A stretch of 64,000 nucleotides of DNA, taken from assembly GCF_900143085.1 (NCBI RefSeq), contig NZ_FRCZ01000003.1, positions 417,818 through 481,817 on the forward strand. Reading direction: 5' to 3'. The position numbers and the translations under genes are program-made. The notes beneath the pieces are model-generated. The model made no database searches and was not told the DNA's origin. It saw only the letters and a program-made list of their open reading frames with translations. The stretch's first letter is position 1. Each line of letters opens with the position of its first letter. Below are positions 8,967 to 17,649 of the stretch, in pieces. Source of the stretch: Gracilibacillus kekensis (GTDB lineage: Bacteria > Bacillota > Bacilli > Bacillales > Amphibacillaceae).

Positions 8967-10421
8967 ATGGATCAAGAGAAACGTTTGTATCATAACTATG
9001 ATACAAATGTGCAATATATACATGATTATTTGTCGGTAGATAAGAGTTTTGACCTCATCCATCTTGATGTTGAGTATGCAGGAAAACGAATGGCTCTGTT
9101 TTTAATCGATGGATTAGTAAAAGATGAAATACTTCATTATTTAATGCGTTTTTTAGCAGAGTTAGAAGAAGGCGATTTAGAAAAAAACACTCTTGAACAA
9201 TTGATCAAAAGGTATATACCCTACGTTGAAATAGATGTAGAAAAAGATTTGAATAAAGCTTCAAACTTAATTTTAGGTGGTCCCACTGCATTAGTTGTGG
9301 AAGGTCTTGAAAAAATTATCATGATTGATGCACGAACATACCCTGTTAGAGCACCAGAAGAGCCTGACCTGGAAAGGGTAGTGCGAGGTTCGAGAGATGG
9401 ATTTGTCGAAACCATTATATTTAATACGGCACTAACCAGAAGAAAAGTGAGAGATAGATCTTTAAGAATGGAATATACTTCAATAGGTAGAAGGTCTAAA
9501 ACAGATATTTGCATTTGTTATTTAGAAGATATTGCTGATCAGAAGAAGGTAAAGTTGTTAAAACAACATTTAGATAAAATTGATACGGATGGACTACCTA
9601 TGGCAGAGAAGACGATTGAAGAATTTTTAAGCGGGAAAACGTGGAATCCCTATCCTACGATTCGTTATACGGAAAGACCTGACACTGCCTCTGAACATTT
9701 ATATGAAGGTCATATTTTAGTTATGATTGATGGATCTCCAAGTGTAATGATAACACCTGCAACATTTTGGCATCATTTGCAGCATGCAGAAGAATATCGA
9801 CAGAAACCATTTATCGGAGTTTATTTACGGATGGTACGTTTTATGGCTGTCTTTGCTTCAATATTTTTACTTCCATTTTACTATTTGTTGTCTGCTGAAG
9901 CTGGAGTGTTACCAGACGAATTAGCTTTTATTGGCCCATTGGAAATAGGTTTAGTTCCGTTAATATTACAATTTTTGATAGCGGAAGTAGGCATTGATGT
10001 ATTACGAATGGCTGCAATTCATACACCCTCATCATTAGCAACCGCACTTGGACTCGTTTCAGCTATCATAATTGGACAGATAGCAGTAGAAGTTGGTTTA
10101 TTTACAAATGAAGTGGTATTATACATTGCTGTAGCTGTTATGGGCACGTTTGCGACACCAAGTTATGAACTTAGCCTAGCTAATCGTGTCACTCGTATAA
10201 TTCTTCTGATTGTTACTGCTATATTTGGAGTGAAAGGTTTTGTAATAGGTTTTACCCTCTATGTCCTATATTTAGCACAACTTAAAACATTTTATCTGGG
10301 ATATTTTTGGCCATTTATTCCTTTTGATGCTAAAGCATTTATTAATGTGTTAATCAGACAACCAATTCCACATGATAAAAGTCGTCCGTCATTTTTAAAT
10401 CCACAAGACCCAGATCGATAA
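8967..10421 (+). CDS. spore germination protein, GerA A-subunit family (SpoVAF-like)
   Basis: 484 residues. A large cytoplasmic N-terminal domain (about 1-285) carries the family motifs EPDLERVVRGSRDGF, RMEYTSIGRRSKTDI and YEGHILVMIDGSPSVMITPATFW. Five or so membrane helices follow (about 290-460), with LQFLIAEVGIDVLRMAAIHTP between them. GerA-type A subunits form nutrient-gated germinant receptor channels in the spore inner membrane. The RRSKTDICI-CYLEDIAD signature and overall length fit the SpoVAF branch. It stands alone, without B or C subunits or other spoVA genes nearby. Expression is probably forespore-specific. Confidence 0.85.
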   Translation: MDQEKRLYHNYDTNVQYIHDYLSVDKSFDLIHLDVEYAGKRMALFLIDGLVKDEILHYLMRFLAELEEGDLEKNTLEQLIKRYIPYVEIDVEKDLNKASNLILGGPTALVVEGLEKIIMIDARTYPVRAPEEPDLERVVRGSRDGFVETIIFNTALTRRKVRDRSLRMEYTSIGRRSKTDICICYLEDIADQKKVKLLKQHLDKIDTDGLPMAEKTIEEFLSGKTWNPYPTIRYTERPDTASEHLYEGHILVMIDGSPSVMITPATFWHHLQHAEEYRQKPFIGVYLRMVRFMAVFASIFLLPFYYLLSAEAGVLPDELAFIGPLEIGLVPLILQFLIAEVGIDVLRMAAIHTPSSLATALGLVSAIIIGQIAVEVGLFTNEVVLYIAVAVMGTFATPSYELSLANRVTRIILLIVTAIFGVKGFVIGFTLYVLYLAQLKTFYLGYFWPFIPFDAKAFINVLIRQPIPHDKSRPSFLNPQDPDR

Positions 10422-10478
10422 AAAGATTTCTGTTTCATTTTATGAAGGCATTTGTTATAATATCTTAGGTGATATGAA

Positions 10479-10676
10479 ATGGAAAGTATTTACGATTTAC
10501 AAAAACTATTGTTGAAATTTGGAACGGTCATCTATATAGGTGATCGTTCAGCTGATTTAGACCTTATGGAAGAGGAAATTAATGAACTTTATCAAGTGAA
10601 GATGATCACAAAAGATGATTTTATAAAAAGTAGGCTGCTCATAAAAAGGGAAAGAGAAAAATTAGGTGAAGGGTGA
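10479..10676 (+). CDS. yqgQ: YqgQ family small protein
   Basis: 65 residues, with no membrane segment. The sequence (SIYDLQKLLLKFGTVIYIGDRSADLDLMEEEINELY) matches the compact helical YqgQ family, which in Bacillus always sits just before the ROK glucokinase gene. Its function is not established; the fold is thought to be a nucleic-acid-binding-like helical bundle. The stop codon at 10674-10676 lies 7 bases before the glcK start, so the two are cotranscribed. Confidence 0.85.
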   Translation: MESIYDLQKLLLKFGTVIYIGDRSADLDLMEEEINELYQVKMITKDDFIKSRLLIKREREKLGEG

Positions 10677-10683
10677 AACAAAA

Positions 10684-11667
10684 ATGATCAAAGATTTATT
10701 AATAGGAGTAGATATTGGTGGTACTACAGTGAAAAATGCGATCATATCAACTCAAGGGGAAATGATTGCCAAGTGGGAAATATCCACAAGGTTAGAAAAT
10801 AAAGGATTTTCTGTCCCGCAGGATATTTGGACTTCTATCAAAGAAAAACTTACAGATTTAAATATAGATAAAAGTCGCGTTTTAGGATTAGGAGTTGGAG
10901 CACCAGGTTTTATTGATCCAGAAACGGGTAAGGTAGCTATAGCAGTCAACATAGGTTGGAAAGATTTTGCTTTGCAAAATATTTTAGAAGATTTATCAGG
11001 TTTGGCTGTATATGTAGACAATGATGCAAACATCGCCGCATTAGGGGAGAATTGGAAGGGTTCAGGAAATCAGGTAGATAACATGTTAGCAGTCACACTT
11101 GGTACAGGCGTTGGAGGCGGTATAATCGCAAACGGTAAGATCGTCAGTGGTGCGAATGGTACAGGTGCTGAAATTGGTCATATCACTGTTGACAAAAATG
11201 GTGCGCCATGTAATTGTGGAAGGACTGGCTGCTTAGAAACCATTACTTCAGCAACAGGAATTGTACGCCAAGCTGAGATAATGTTAGCAGAAGGGAAAGC
11301 GCCAAAATTACAAAAGAGAAAAGAAGCCAAAACAACTATTACAACGAAAGATATATTTGAAATCGCTGCTGAAGGTGATAAGGATACGAAGCAATTGTTG
11401 CATCACGTGTTTGATGTTTTAGGCTTCGCTTTGGCAAATATTGCGATTACGACGAACCCATCTAAAATTGTAATTGGGGGAGGCGTTTCTAAAGCTGGTA
11501 ATCTATTGTTAGCCCCTTTAAAAGACGCATTCGAAAAATACACATTACCGCGTACTAATGAAGCATGTGAGTTCGTTTTAGCTGAGTTAGGTAATGATGC
11601 GGGCGTTTTTGGAGGCGCATATTTAGTTTTGCAAAATAGTAATTTTTCACGATTGAACATCTATTAG
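10684..11667 (+). CDS. glcK: ROK-family glucokinase
   Basis: 327 residues. Phosphorylates glucose with ATP to glucose 6-phosphate in the cytoplasm. The ASKHA phosphate motif VDIGGTTVKNA is at the N-terminus, GTGVGGG in the middle, and the ROK zinc/substrate motif GHITVDKNGAPCNCGRTGCLE around 178-198 with the CNCGRTGC cysteines intact. ATG 10684 is chosen over GTG 10666 because AAGGGTG lies 8 bases before it. It follows yqgQ in an operon, as in B. subtilis. The weak inverted repeat at 11664-11688 overlaps its end. Confidence 0.95.
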   Translation: MIKDLLIGVDIGGTTVKNAIISTQGEMIAKWEISTRLENKGFSVPQDIWTSIKEKLTDLNIDKSRVLGLGVGAPGFIDPETGKVAIAVNIGWKDFALQNILEDLSGLAVYVDNDANIAALGENWKGSGNQVDNMLAVTLGTGVGGGIIANGKIVSGANGTGAEIGHITVDKNGAPCNCGRTGCLETITSATGIVRQAEIMLAEGKAPKLQKRKEAKTTITTKDIFEIAAEGDKDTKQLLHHVFDVLGFALANIAITTNPSKIVIGGGVSKAGNLLLAPLKDAFEKYTLPRTNEACEFVLAELGNDAGVFGGAYLVLQNSNFSRLNIY

Positions 11668-11688
11668 ACTATAATAAATTTAGTCTAA
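11664..11688 (+). terminator. weak hairpin after glcK
   Basis: TTAGACTA and TAGTCTAA form an 8-bp AT-rich stem overlapping the glcK stop codon, without a clear T run. Possible but weak terminator. Confidence 0.35.
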
Positions 11689-11824
11689 CATTAAGGTTTA
11701 ATGAATAATGTAAATAAATTGTAATCTTTTTTAAGATTTATGAAACTTTTGTGTGATGTTCATCGTCTATAATTAATAGAGAGAGATAGATAACAGGGTT
11801 CTATCATTTTGAGGAGGATAATCA

Positions 11825-13708
11825 ATGTTTAACAAAAAGCTGCACATGCCTTTGTATATATTCGCAGCACTATTATTTGGATTAAAAACATATATCGTTT
11901 ACCGTTTTGTGTTTAATATTTCATTAGATAATGGTATGCAAGAATTCATTTTATTGATAAATCCATTTGTAACTGCCTTTTTTATTTTTATGCTAAGTAT
12001 ATTCTTTAACAAAAGAAGACAACTTAAGTATATAAAATACGGTATTTTATTAGGGTCACTTATTTTATATTTTAATATTGTATTTTATCGAAACTTTTCT
12101 GATTTTATAACAATACCGTTACTATTCCAAGGTAGCAATGCTGCTGATTTGGGTGGCAGTGTTCTTGGATTAATTAAATTATGGGATATTGCTTTATTTT
12201 TAGATGTAGTGATCGTTTGGATTGCGGCAAGAAAATACGGAGAAGAATTAACAGCAACATTCACTAAAAGATATAAGCGGTTTGCTCTTTCTTTATCTGT
12301 GTTATTTTTAGTAGGGAATTATACACTTGCAGAGATTGAACGACCACAATTATTGCAGAGAACATTTGACCGAGAATATTTGGTGAAGAATATTGGTATA
12401 TTTAATTACCATATATATGATGCCGTTTTACATTCCAAATCTGAAGCACAGCGTGTTTTTGCAGATGGAAATGAATTAAATGCAATCACAGATTATATGA
12501 AAGAAGAAACATCGAAGCCAGTTAGCGAAGAAATGTTCGGTGTGGCGAAAGATAAAAATGTAATTTTTATCTCACTAGAGTCAGTTCAGTCATTTGTGAT
12601 TAATAATACAATGAATGGTGAAGAAGTTACGCCATTTTTGAATGATCTTATTGATGATAGTTACTATTTTGAAAATTTCTATCATCAAACAGCACAAGGT
12701 AAGACTTCTGATTCCGAATTTATAGTCGAAAACTCATTATATCCATCACCACGTGGTGCTGTGTATTTTACTCATGCACAGAATGATTTTCATTCACTAC
12801 CAGAAATGTTGGGTAACAATGGTTACTATACGTCTGTATTTCATTCCAATAATAAAAGTTTTTGGAACAGGGATGTAATGTATGACAACACTGGTTATGA
12901 TCACTTTTATGATATTAATGCATTTGAAGTGACAGATGAGAATTCCGTCGGCTGGGGATTAAAAGACAAAGAATTCTTCAAACAATCACTGAAATATATG
13001 CAACAAATGGAAAAACCTTTTTATTCTAAGTTTATTACTTTAACAAATCATTACCCATTTGATTTGGATGAGGAAGATGCAACAATTGAAAAATATGATT
13101 CCAATTCAAATACGTTAAACCAGTATTTTCAAACTGTTCGTTATACGGATGAGGCTGTAGAAGATTTCTTCACAAACCTTAAGGAAACCGGCTTGTACGA
13201 AGATTCTATTATTATATTAATGGGAGATCACTATGGTATAAGTGATTTTCATAAAAAAGCTATGAGCCAATATTTGGATACAGAATATACAGATTATCTG
13301 CATACGCAGTTACAACGAGTTCCATTTTACGTTCATATTCCTGGTGAAGACGGAGAAGTAATTTCGAAGATATCTGGTCAGATTGATGTTAAGCCTACAA
13401 TTCTAAACTTACTAGGGATTGATCAAAGTAACGACTTATCATTTGGTACAGATTTATTTTCTGAAGACCGTAAAGACTTTATTGCGTTAAGAGACGGTAG
13501 TTTTATTACAGAAGATTATGTGTATGCAAAAGATCAATGTTACGAACGTGAGACTGGGGATTTAATAGATACAACCACTGCATCAGACGATGAAGGTGAA
13601 GAATCTGTATGTAAACCGTATATAGATAAAGTCGAGAAAGAACTAGGTTATTCAGATGAAATAATTTTCGGAGATCTATTCCGATTTTATGATTTTGGTG
13701 ATGAGTAG
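11825..13708 (+). CDS. yqgS: lipoteichoic acid synthase family protein (LtaS/YqgS type)
   Basis: 627 residues. About five membrane helices (1-165) are followed by an extracellular sulfatase-fold domain (about 225-540). The nucleophile is predicted to be T294 in AQGKTSDSEF. The metal-site features FISLESVQSF and LMGDHYG are present. LtaS enzymes transfer glycerol phosphate from phosphatidylglycerol to grow lipoteichoic acid. In B. subtilis the paralog at this locus beside glcK is yqgS, so I use that symbol; it could equally be the main LtaS of this organism. ATG 11825 follows GAGGAGG. It ends in a hairpin of the ATCCAAAC type. Confidence 0.9.
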   Translation: MFNKKLHMPLYIFAALLFGLKTYIVYRFVFNISLDNGMQEFILLINPFVTAFFIFMLSIFFNKRRQLKYIKYGILLGSLILYFNIVFYRNFSDFITIPLLFQGSNAADLGGSVLGLIKLWDIALFLDVVIVWIAARKYGEELTATFTKRYKRFALSLSVLFLVGNYTLAEIERPQLLQRTFDREYLVKNIGIFNYHIYDAVLHSKSEAQRVFADGNELNAITDYMKEETSKPVSEEMFGVAKDKNVIFISLESVQSFVINNTMNGEEVTPFLNDLIDDSYYFENFYHQTAQGKTSDSEFIVENSLYPSPRGAVYFTHAQNDFHSLPEMLGNNGYYTSVFHSNNKSFWNRDVMYDNTGYDHFYDINAFEVTDENSVGWGLKDKEFFKQSLKYMQQMEKPFYSKFITLTNHYPFDLDEEDATIEKYDSNSNTLNQYFQTVRYTDEAVEDFFTNLKETGLYEDSIIILMGDHYGISDFHKKAMSQYLDTEYTDYLHTQLQRVPFYVHIPGEDGEVISKISGQIDVKPTILNLLGIDQSNDLSFGTDLFSEDRKDFIALRDGSFITEDYVYAKDQCYERETGDLIDTTTASDDEGEESVCKPYIDKVEKELGYSDEIIFGDLFRFYDFGDE

Positions 13709-13743
13709 AATTTAAAGAGGCTTGGACAAATGAGCTTTATAAG

Positions 13744-13784
13744 ATCCAAACGATTTATCGAAACCTTCGAAAAATCGTTTGGAT
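13744..13784 (+). terminator. ATCCAAAC-type hairpin after ltaS-like gene
   Basis: ATCCAAACGATTT (13744-13756) pairs with AAATCGTTTGGAT (13772-13784), and a nested TCGAA/TTCGA extends the stem. T-rich bases follow. The same stem sequence recurs after yqzE, folD and the aspartate kinase gene. Confidence 0.7.
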
Positions 13785-13814
13785 TTTCTTGTGAGGAAAG
13801 ATAGAATATAAGCG

Positions 13815-13990
13815 GCGTCATGTCTAGCTCCGAGCACCAGAAACTACGCGACTTCATGAAATCGCCCAATGATAAAGAAGACTTGACGATCGGGGAAAGC
13901 AAAGGTTTAGTCGCACTTATGCCTTTAGGCGAAAGTCATCATCGCCTCGCTTTTCTCAGTTGATTCTGAAGTCGCTACGTTTCTAAGCGG
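13815..13990. repeat. GC-richer intergenic repeat-like segment
   Basis: A non-coding stretch beginning GCGTCATGTCTAGCTCCGAG. It is less AT-rich than its surroundings and of the style of the dispersed AGCTCCAGCGCC-type intergenic repeats that I know from Bacillus genomes. No second copy occurs in this window, so membership of that family is inference. Confidence 0.35.
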
Positions 13991-14017
13991 GCCTGCTGCG
14001 ATTTTCTTGTGTATAAG

Positions 14018-14277
14018 GAAGATATTGCTCAATATGCATTGTGGTAATTTTAAACGAGTAGTGTCCTAACATAATGATATATCATAGTAGCGTTGTAGAA
14101 TTATATTAGAGTAGACGTTTTCTTCCACTCCTACGGTATGGTTTTTGTACGAAGATCCACTTTGGTAAGCGCTCTTTGCTTATTAAAGTTAGCCGATGAG
14201 AAAAAAACGTGGAAAGGGAAGCGAGCGTGCCTTAGCGGTTGCTATACACAATAATACATCAGCTGTTGCATATTTCC
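14018..14277. repeat. degraded copy of the palindromic intergenic element
   Basis: Contains recognisable pieces of the element family described at 34886-35389: GGTAATTTT near the left end, GAAGATCCACTTTGG with a following AAAGTTAGC in the core, and GTGGAAAGGGAAGCG near the right. The ends resemble the AGGAAGATA-type terminal repeats only loosely. It appears to be an old copy carrying deletions. Together with the preceding segment it explains most of the 737-base gap after the ltaS-like gene. Confidence 0.5.
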
Positions 14278-14416
14278 CTATATCGGGAAATATATTTAAT
14301 ACACCATGCGTATATGATTAAGAGAAATATTTATGTACAATCATTGTTTTCTTAGTTTTTGATAAGAAAAGGGAAGAGTGTACGCCTAGAAACGTTGCGA
14401 CTCTTCTTACCTAGAA

Positions 14417-14447
14417 CAAAAAAAGACGCCGTTGTGGCGTCTTTTTT
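14417..14447 (-). terminator. terminator of the DUF2759-like gene
   Basis: AAAAAGACGCC and GGCGTCTTTTT form a GC-rich stem with a 5-base loop, flanked by A and T runs. It is placed at the end of the minus-strand gene stopping at 14446. Confidence 0.85.
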
Positions 14448-14625
14448 AGCTTTCAAATAGTGGACGAATAAGTTCCCAATATAAAGTTGCGATAGAAAAG
14501 AAGCCAAATACTAGTGCAGATATACCTGCAAAAGCTACTCCAAACATGTTTTGAGCCTTGAATTCACGTACAATGGCCATCACACATAGAATCGCTACTA
14601 TCAGAATAATAAAGCCTAATTCCAT
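14446..14625 (-). CDS. small membrane protein, DUF2759/YqgW-like
   Basis: 59 residues with two hydrophobic helices (about 2-18 and 27-47) separated by the short polar stretch VREFKAQNMFG. The start at 14625 is chosen because GGGGG lies about 9 bases upstream; the longer frame to 14679 adds a polar tail with no ribosome site. Bacillus genomes carry a DUF2759 gene (yqgW) next to the metallo-beta-lactamase gene yqgX, as here. Function unknown. Confidence 0.65.
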   Translation of the reverse strand: MELGFIILIVAILCVMAIVREFKAQNMFGVAFAGISALVFGFFSIATLYWELIRPLFES

Positions 14626-14774
14626 TTTTGAATCCCCCTTACATGCGAACATATCATTTTCATTATAAACCATTATCATTATAATATGTATACATAGCTA
14701 ATCCATTATTATTTTAAAACAAAAGTAATGATTTGTCTATTAAAACTTAAAAAGAAATGGAGTGTATTATCTTT

Positions 14775-15398
14775 ATGAAAGTTGAAAAGCTAACGTTAGG
14801 CCCCTTATCAACAAATTGTTATATAGTTATTGAACAAAATGAGGCTATTATAATTGATCCTGCCAGTGATAGTGAATCCATCATAAATAAAGTAACCGAG
14901 TTAGGAGTAGTACCAAAAGCTGTTTTATTAACACATGCTCATTTTGATCATATTGGGGCATTAGAAGATATTAGAAAGTATTTCGATATTCCTGTTTATT
15001 TGCACGAAATAGAGCATGATTGGTTACTAGACCCTAAGTTAAATGGCTCCAGTTTGTTTGGGATGGGTGAAGTAAGATCAAAGCGAGCAGATTATCATTT
15101 TGATAAATCACAGTATCGATTTGGCTCAATAGAGTTAGAAGTAAGACATACACCCGGACACTCACCAGGAGGTGTCGCATTTGTTTTTAGGGAAGATCGT
15201 TATGTTGTTGGTGGGGATAGTTTATTTGCGGGAGGAATAGGAAGGACAGATTTGCCTGGTGGTAATTACCAGCAGTTGGAGAAGAGTATTCAAGATCAAC
15301 TATACACGCTCGCAGATGATTTTGAAGTATTTCCAGGTCACGGTCCGAATACGAACATAAAAGAAGAAAAAAATAATAATCCATTTAGCAAAGGGTAG
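14775..15398 (+). CDS. yqgX: metallo-beta-lactamase-fold hydrolase (YqgX)
   Basis: 207 residues, glyoxalase II-like subfamily. The zinc motif THAHFDH (near residue 55) is followed by further ligands: the His of RHTPGHSPGG, the Asp of VGGDSLF and the His of FPGHGPNT. Members hydrolyse thioesters such as S-lactoylglutathione or, in bacillithiol-using bacteria, probably bacillithiol conjugates; the substrate here is inferred. ATG 14775 with GGAGTG 10 bases upstream is preferred over ATG 14757. A strong terminator follows immediately. Confidence 0.9.
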   Translation: MKVEKLTLGPLSTNCYIVIEQNEAIIIDPASDSESIINKVTELGVVPKAVLLTHAHFDHIGALEDIRKYFDIPVYLHEIEHDWLLDPKLNGSSLFGMGEVRSKRADYHFDKSQYRFGSIELEVRHTPGHSPGGVAFVFREDRYVVGGDSLFAGGIGRTDLPGGNYQQLEKSIQDQLYTLADDFEVFPGHGPNTNIKEEKNNNPFSKG

Positions 15399-15400
15399 AT

Positions 15401-15435
15401 AAAACGCTCTGATCCACATTAGATCAGAGCGTTTT
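15401..15435. terminator. bidirectional terminator after yqgX
   Basis: AAAACGCTCTGATC and GATCAGAGCGTTTT form a perfect 14-bp stem with a 7-base loop between two converging genes. Confidence 0.9.
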
Positions 15436-15440
15436 AGTCC

Positions 15441-15683
15441 TTAATGTCCAAATCCAGGAACAAGAATGAAGTTGGTATAGAAAGTAAATCCAATAAAGAA
15501 AACAGTACAATAAGCTCCGAATAAATACATATACATTCTTTCAGATAATTTTAAAAATCCAACACCTAGAAAAAAGATCGTTTGTGCTAAGAATAGATAT
15601 GCCATGGTTACCATATCACCAACATAAAACATCACTGTAAATATACCTGTCCAAAAAGCAAGCATACGGAAAACTCGATCCAT
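15441..15683 (-). CDS. yqgY: DUF2626 family membrane protein (YqgY)
   Basis: 80 residues. The sequence MDRVFRMLAFWTGIFTVMFYVGDM and LKLSERMYMYLFGAYCTVFF matches my memory of the Bacillus DUF2626 family (YqgY), with two to three hydrophobic helices. The start at 15683 has AGGAGGGGG just upstream; a longer frame to 15707 would begin inside that site. Function is unknown. It is convergent with yqgX as in B. subtilis. Confidence 0.8.
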   Translation of the reverse strand: MDRVFRMLAFWTGIFTVMFYVGDMVTMAYLFLAQTIFFLGVGFLKLSERMYMYLFGAYCTVFFIGFTFYTNFILVPGFGH

Positions 15684-15823
15684 TGCTCCCCCTCCTTCTA
15701 AAATCACTATGTATCAAACATATTATAAACGAGTATTTCAAAAATGTAAATTATTCTAATACAATGATTTTATTTCTTACTCATTTGTTCATAATATGTA
15801 TACAAAGATCTGTTTTTATACCT

Positions 15824-16198
15824 TCATTCTGCCAATTCAATATTAATTATACGTGAACTACCTTTATTTGTTGTTAGTTCCATTTGATAAATTTCTCTAT
15901 TAATTTCTACATTAAATAATTGAATCGATACATTTCCGTCTGGAAAAGTGTATTGGAAGGGAGGAGAGGTTTCTTCAAGTACTTCCTGATGTAGGGAAGC
16001 ATAAGCTTTTTGATACAGCATTTCTAAGTAATACTGTTCATTATTTAATTCATTATGTTGTAGTTGATGTTGAAATTGTTGTACCTGATGGAGGGTGAAT
16101 AATAATAAGATTAACAGGATAAAACTAGTTAGCGGGAAGATATAACCATTTTCATTATTCCATCTTTTTAAAAAGTGTTTTTTCAATTTGTTCACCAC
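15824..16198 (-). CDS. comGG: competence pseudopilus protein ComGG
   Basis: 124 residues, last gene of the comG operon. A short basic leader ends at NENG, followed by a hydrophobic helix (YIFPLTSFILLILLLF) and a helical tail, the pattern of a minor pseudopilin. The usual Glu at position 5 after the processing Gly is not present, as is common for ComGG. Starts with GTG at 16198 and overlaps comGF by 44 bases. Identity rests on position and architecture, because these proteins diverge quickly. Confidence 0.8.
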   Translation of the reverse strand: MVNKLKKHFLKRWNNENGYIFPLTSFILLILLLFTLHQVQQFQHQLQHNELNNEQYYLEMLYQKAYASLHQEVLEETSPPFQYTFPDGNVSIQLFNVEINREIYQMELTTNKGSSRIINIELAE

Positions 16199-16604
16199 TA
16201 TCTGTCAAAATGTATATTTTAATATCTGCATCATTTTCTGTTACTCTGAATTGTCTAACATTTCGCAATAATTCTTCATGACCATTTTCATTAACTTGTC
16301 TACGGATTTTATGATTATGCAGTGAAATAACTACCATGTCTCCATTGTTTTGCAGAAAATGAAGCTGATTATTTGCCACATATACTTGTTGAGACAGTTG
16401 TGTTTCTAATTCAATTATATGGTGGAAATGACTAAACATTGGCAATTCTTTCTCTTCACTTTGTTTCCATAGTAAATAAAATTGTGATAACCAGGAAATT
16501 AATATCATTAATAAAAGGATAGAAACTAACGCTTCTAGCATAATGTAACCATTTTCAGATTGATTTCCCATGAAGACATTTCGTTTGTTTTGTTTGTTTA
16601 GCAT
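16155..16604 (-). CDS. comGF: competence minor pseudopilin ComGF
   Basis: Up to 149 residues. The prepilin motif ENG-YIMLEALVSILLLM (Glu at +5) gives the processed helix. The remainder contains QLHFLQNNGDMVVISLHNHKIRRQVNENG, characteristic of ComGF. The start is uncertain: 16604 gives an 18-residue leader, while 16571 (MGNQSENG) gives a conventional short leader; neither has a good ribosome site, and coupling to comGE (50-base overlap) is likely. ComGF and ComGE-GG probably initiate the DNA-uptake pilus. Confidence 0.85.
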   Translation of the reverse strand: MLNKQNKRNVFMGNQSENGYIMLEALVSILLLMILISWLSQFYLLWKQSEEKELPMFSHFHHIIELETQLSQQVYVANNQLHFLQNNGDMVVISLHNHKIRRQVNENGHEELLRNVRQFRVTENDADIKIYILTDSGEQIEKTLFKKME

Positions 16605-16899
16605 TTATCCATGTCACACATCCTTTTAATAGTGGTGGTGTTGAAGTATATTCGATGGTGATCGGTGTACTAATTACATCGTGATAAATATATTTCATTT
16701 CATCGGGTTGGTAGAGCAGAGCTTTATGTAGTTCTTCGGAGAGAAAGTAGATCACTGCTGTTTCTTCATGGATTATCTTCTTTTCTAGGAATAAATGATA
16801 TTGGATGGGAAGTAATGTAAAGCACACAGTGAAAAAAAGCATGGTTGAAATAAGTGTTTCCAGCATATAAAATCCTCTTTGATTACGTTTTTTTATCAT
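16555..16899 (-). CDS. comGE: competence minor pseudopilin ComGE
   Basis: 114 residues. The basic leader MIKKRNQRG is followed by FYMLETLISTMLFF with Glu at +5, a class III prepilin signal cleaved by ComC. The start at 16899 is chosen because AGGAAG lies about 6 bases upstream; it overlaps comGD by 17 bases. The rest is poorly conserved, as expected for ComGE. It is part of the transformation pseudopilus that pulls DNA to the membrane channel. Confidence 0.82.
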   Translation of the reverse strand: MIKKRNQRGFYMLETLISTMLFFTVCFTLLPIQYHLFLEKKIIHEETAVIYFLSEELHKALLYQPDEMKYIYHDVISTPITIEYTSTPPLLKGCVTWINAKQTKQTKCLHGKSI

Positions 16900-17323
16900 A
16901 ACATCTTCCTTTTCCAAAAGGACAAGTAATAAAGTACACACTTGTTTTGGTTTTTATCTTCATGGTTCCTGGATCACTAAAATTTCCTTTTGATGAAAAT
17001 TTTATCGGCATCTTTAATGTATCAAGTTCTATTTGCCAATCACTTGGGTAATTTCTTACTAATATTTTAGATCCTAGTCCGCCTTTGCGAATAAGATAAC
17101 GATTATTCTCTCTTTCAAAATGAAGGTAATAATTCTCCTTTTTGGTCATAGCGAGCTGCTGCAAATAGAGCAAATCCTGATCAAACTCTTCAATAAATTG
17201 ATGGTATTGAATCGAATCATATGTTTTTAAGGAAGCACTGTAAGAAATGGTAAGAAGTAACGAGGTTAAAGCCAATGCTATTAATAATTCGATCAGAGTG
17301 AATCCTGATTGATTAGACTTCAT
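16883..17323 (-). CDS. comGD: competence minor pseudopilin ComGD
   Basis: 146 residues. The leader MKSNQSG and helix FTLIELLIALALTSLLL form a textbook type IV prepilin N-terminus. It starts 3 bases after the comGC stop. The C-terminal region has two cysteines (ITCPFGKGRCY) that could form a disulfide once exported. Expected to be processed by prepilin peptidase ComC and to assemble with ComGC into the competence pilus. Confidence 0.88.
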   Translation of the reverse strand: MKSNQSGFTLIELLIALALTSLLLTISYSASLKTYDSIQYHQFIEEFDQDLLYLQQLAMTKKENYYLHFERENNRYLIRKGGLGSKILVRNYPSDWQIELDTLKMPIKFSSKGNFSDPGTMKIKTKTSVYFITCPFGKGRCYDKKT

Positions 17324-17326
17324 TAC

Positions 17327-17635
17327 CTAGTTATCAACGATGTCGAGATCGGAAGCGTCATCTCCGACTATTGCTATGATACTTGCACCATTATTACATT
17401 CCAAAGTATCGACATATTCTCCCTCTAGAACGCTTAGGTCAGTTGGCTTTTCACCATTATCAATCTCGTATGCAATCACTTGATTTTCAACCATTTGCAG
17501 TAAAGCATCGCAGCCTTTTTCATTTAATTGACTACTTTTATCAGCTAAATTTGGCACAATCAGAATCAGTAAGATACTAATTACAGCTAATACAATCAAC
17601 ATTTCGATTAGAGTGAACCCTTTTTGGTTTTTCAT
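17327..17635 (-). CDS. comGC: major competence pseudopilin ComGC
   Basis: 102 residues. MKNQKG-FTLIEMLIVLAVISILL is the canonical ComGC processing site and helix. Two cysteines (EKGCDALL and TLECNNG) match the intramolecular disulfide of ComGC. The start at 17635 has AGGAG about 8 bases upstream; the longer frame to 17758 overlaps comGB and is rejected. It forms the shaft of the competence pilus. The gene order comGA-GB-GC-GD-GE-GF-GG is complete here. Confidence 0.93.
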   Translation of the reverse strand: MKNQKGFTLIEMLIVLAVISILLILIVPNLADKSSQLNEKGCDALLQMVENQVIAYEIDNGEKPTDLSVLEGEYVDTLECNNGASIIAIVGDDASDLDIVDN

Positions 17636-17649
17636 TTTACATTCTCCTT

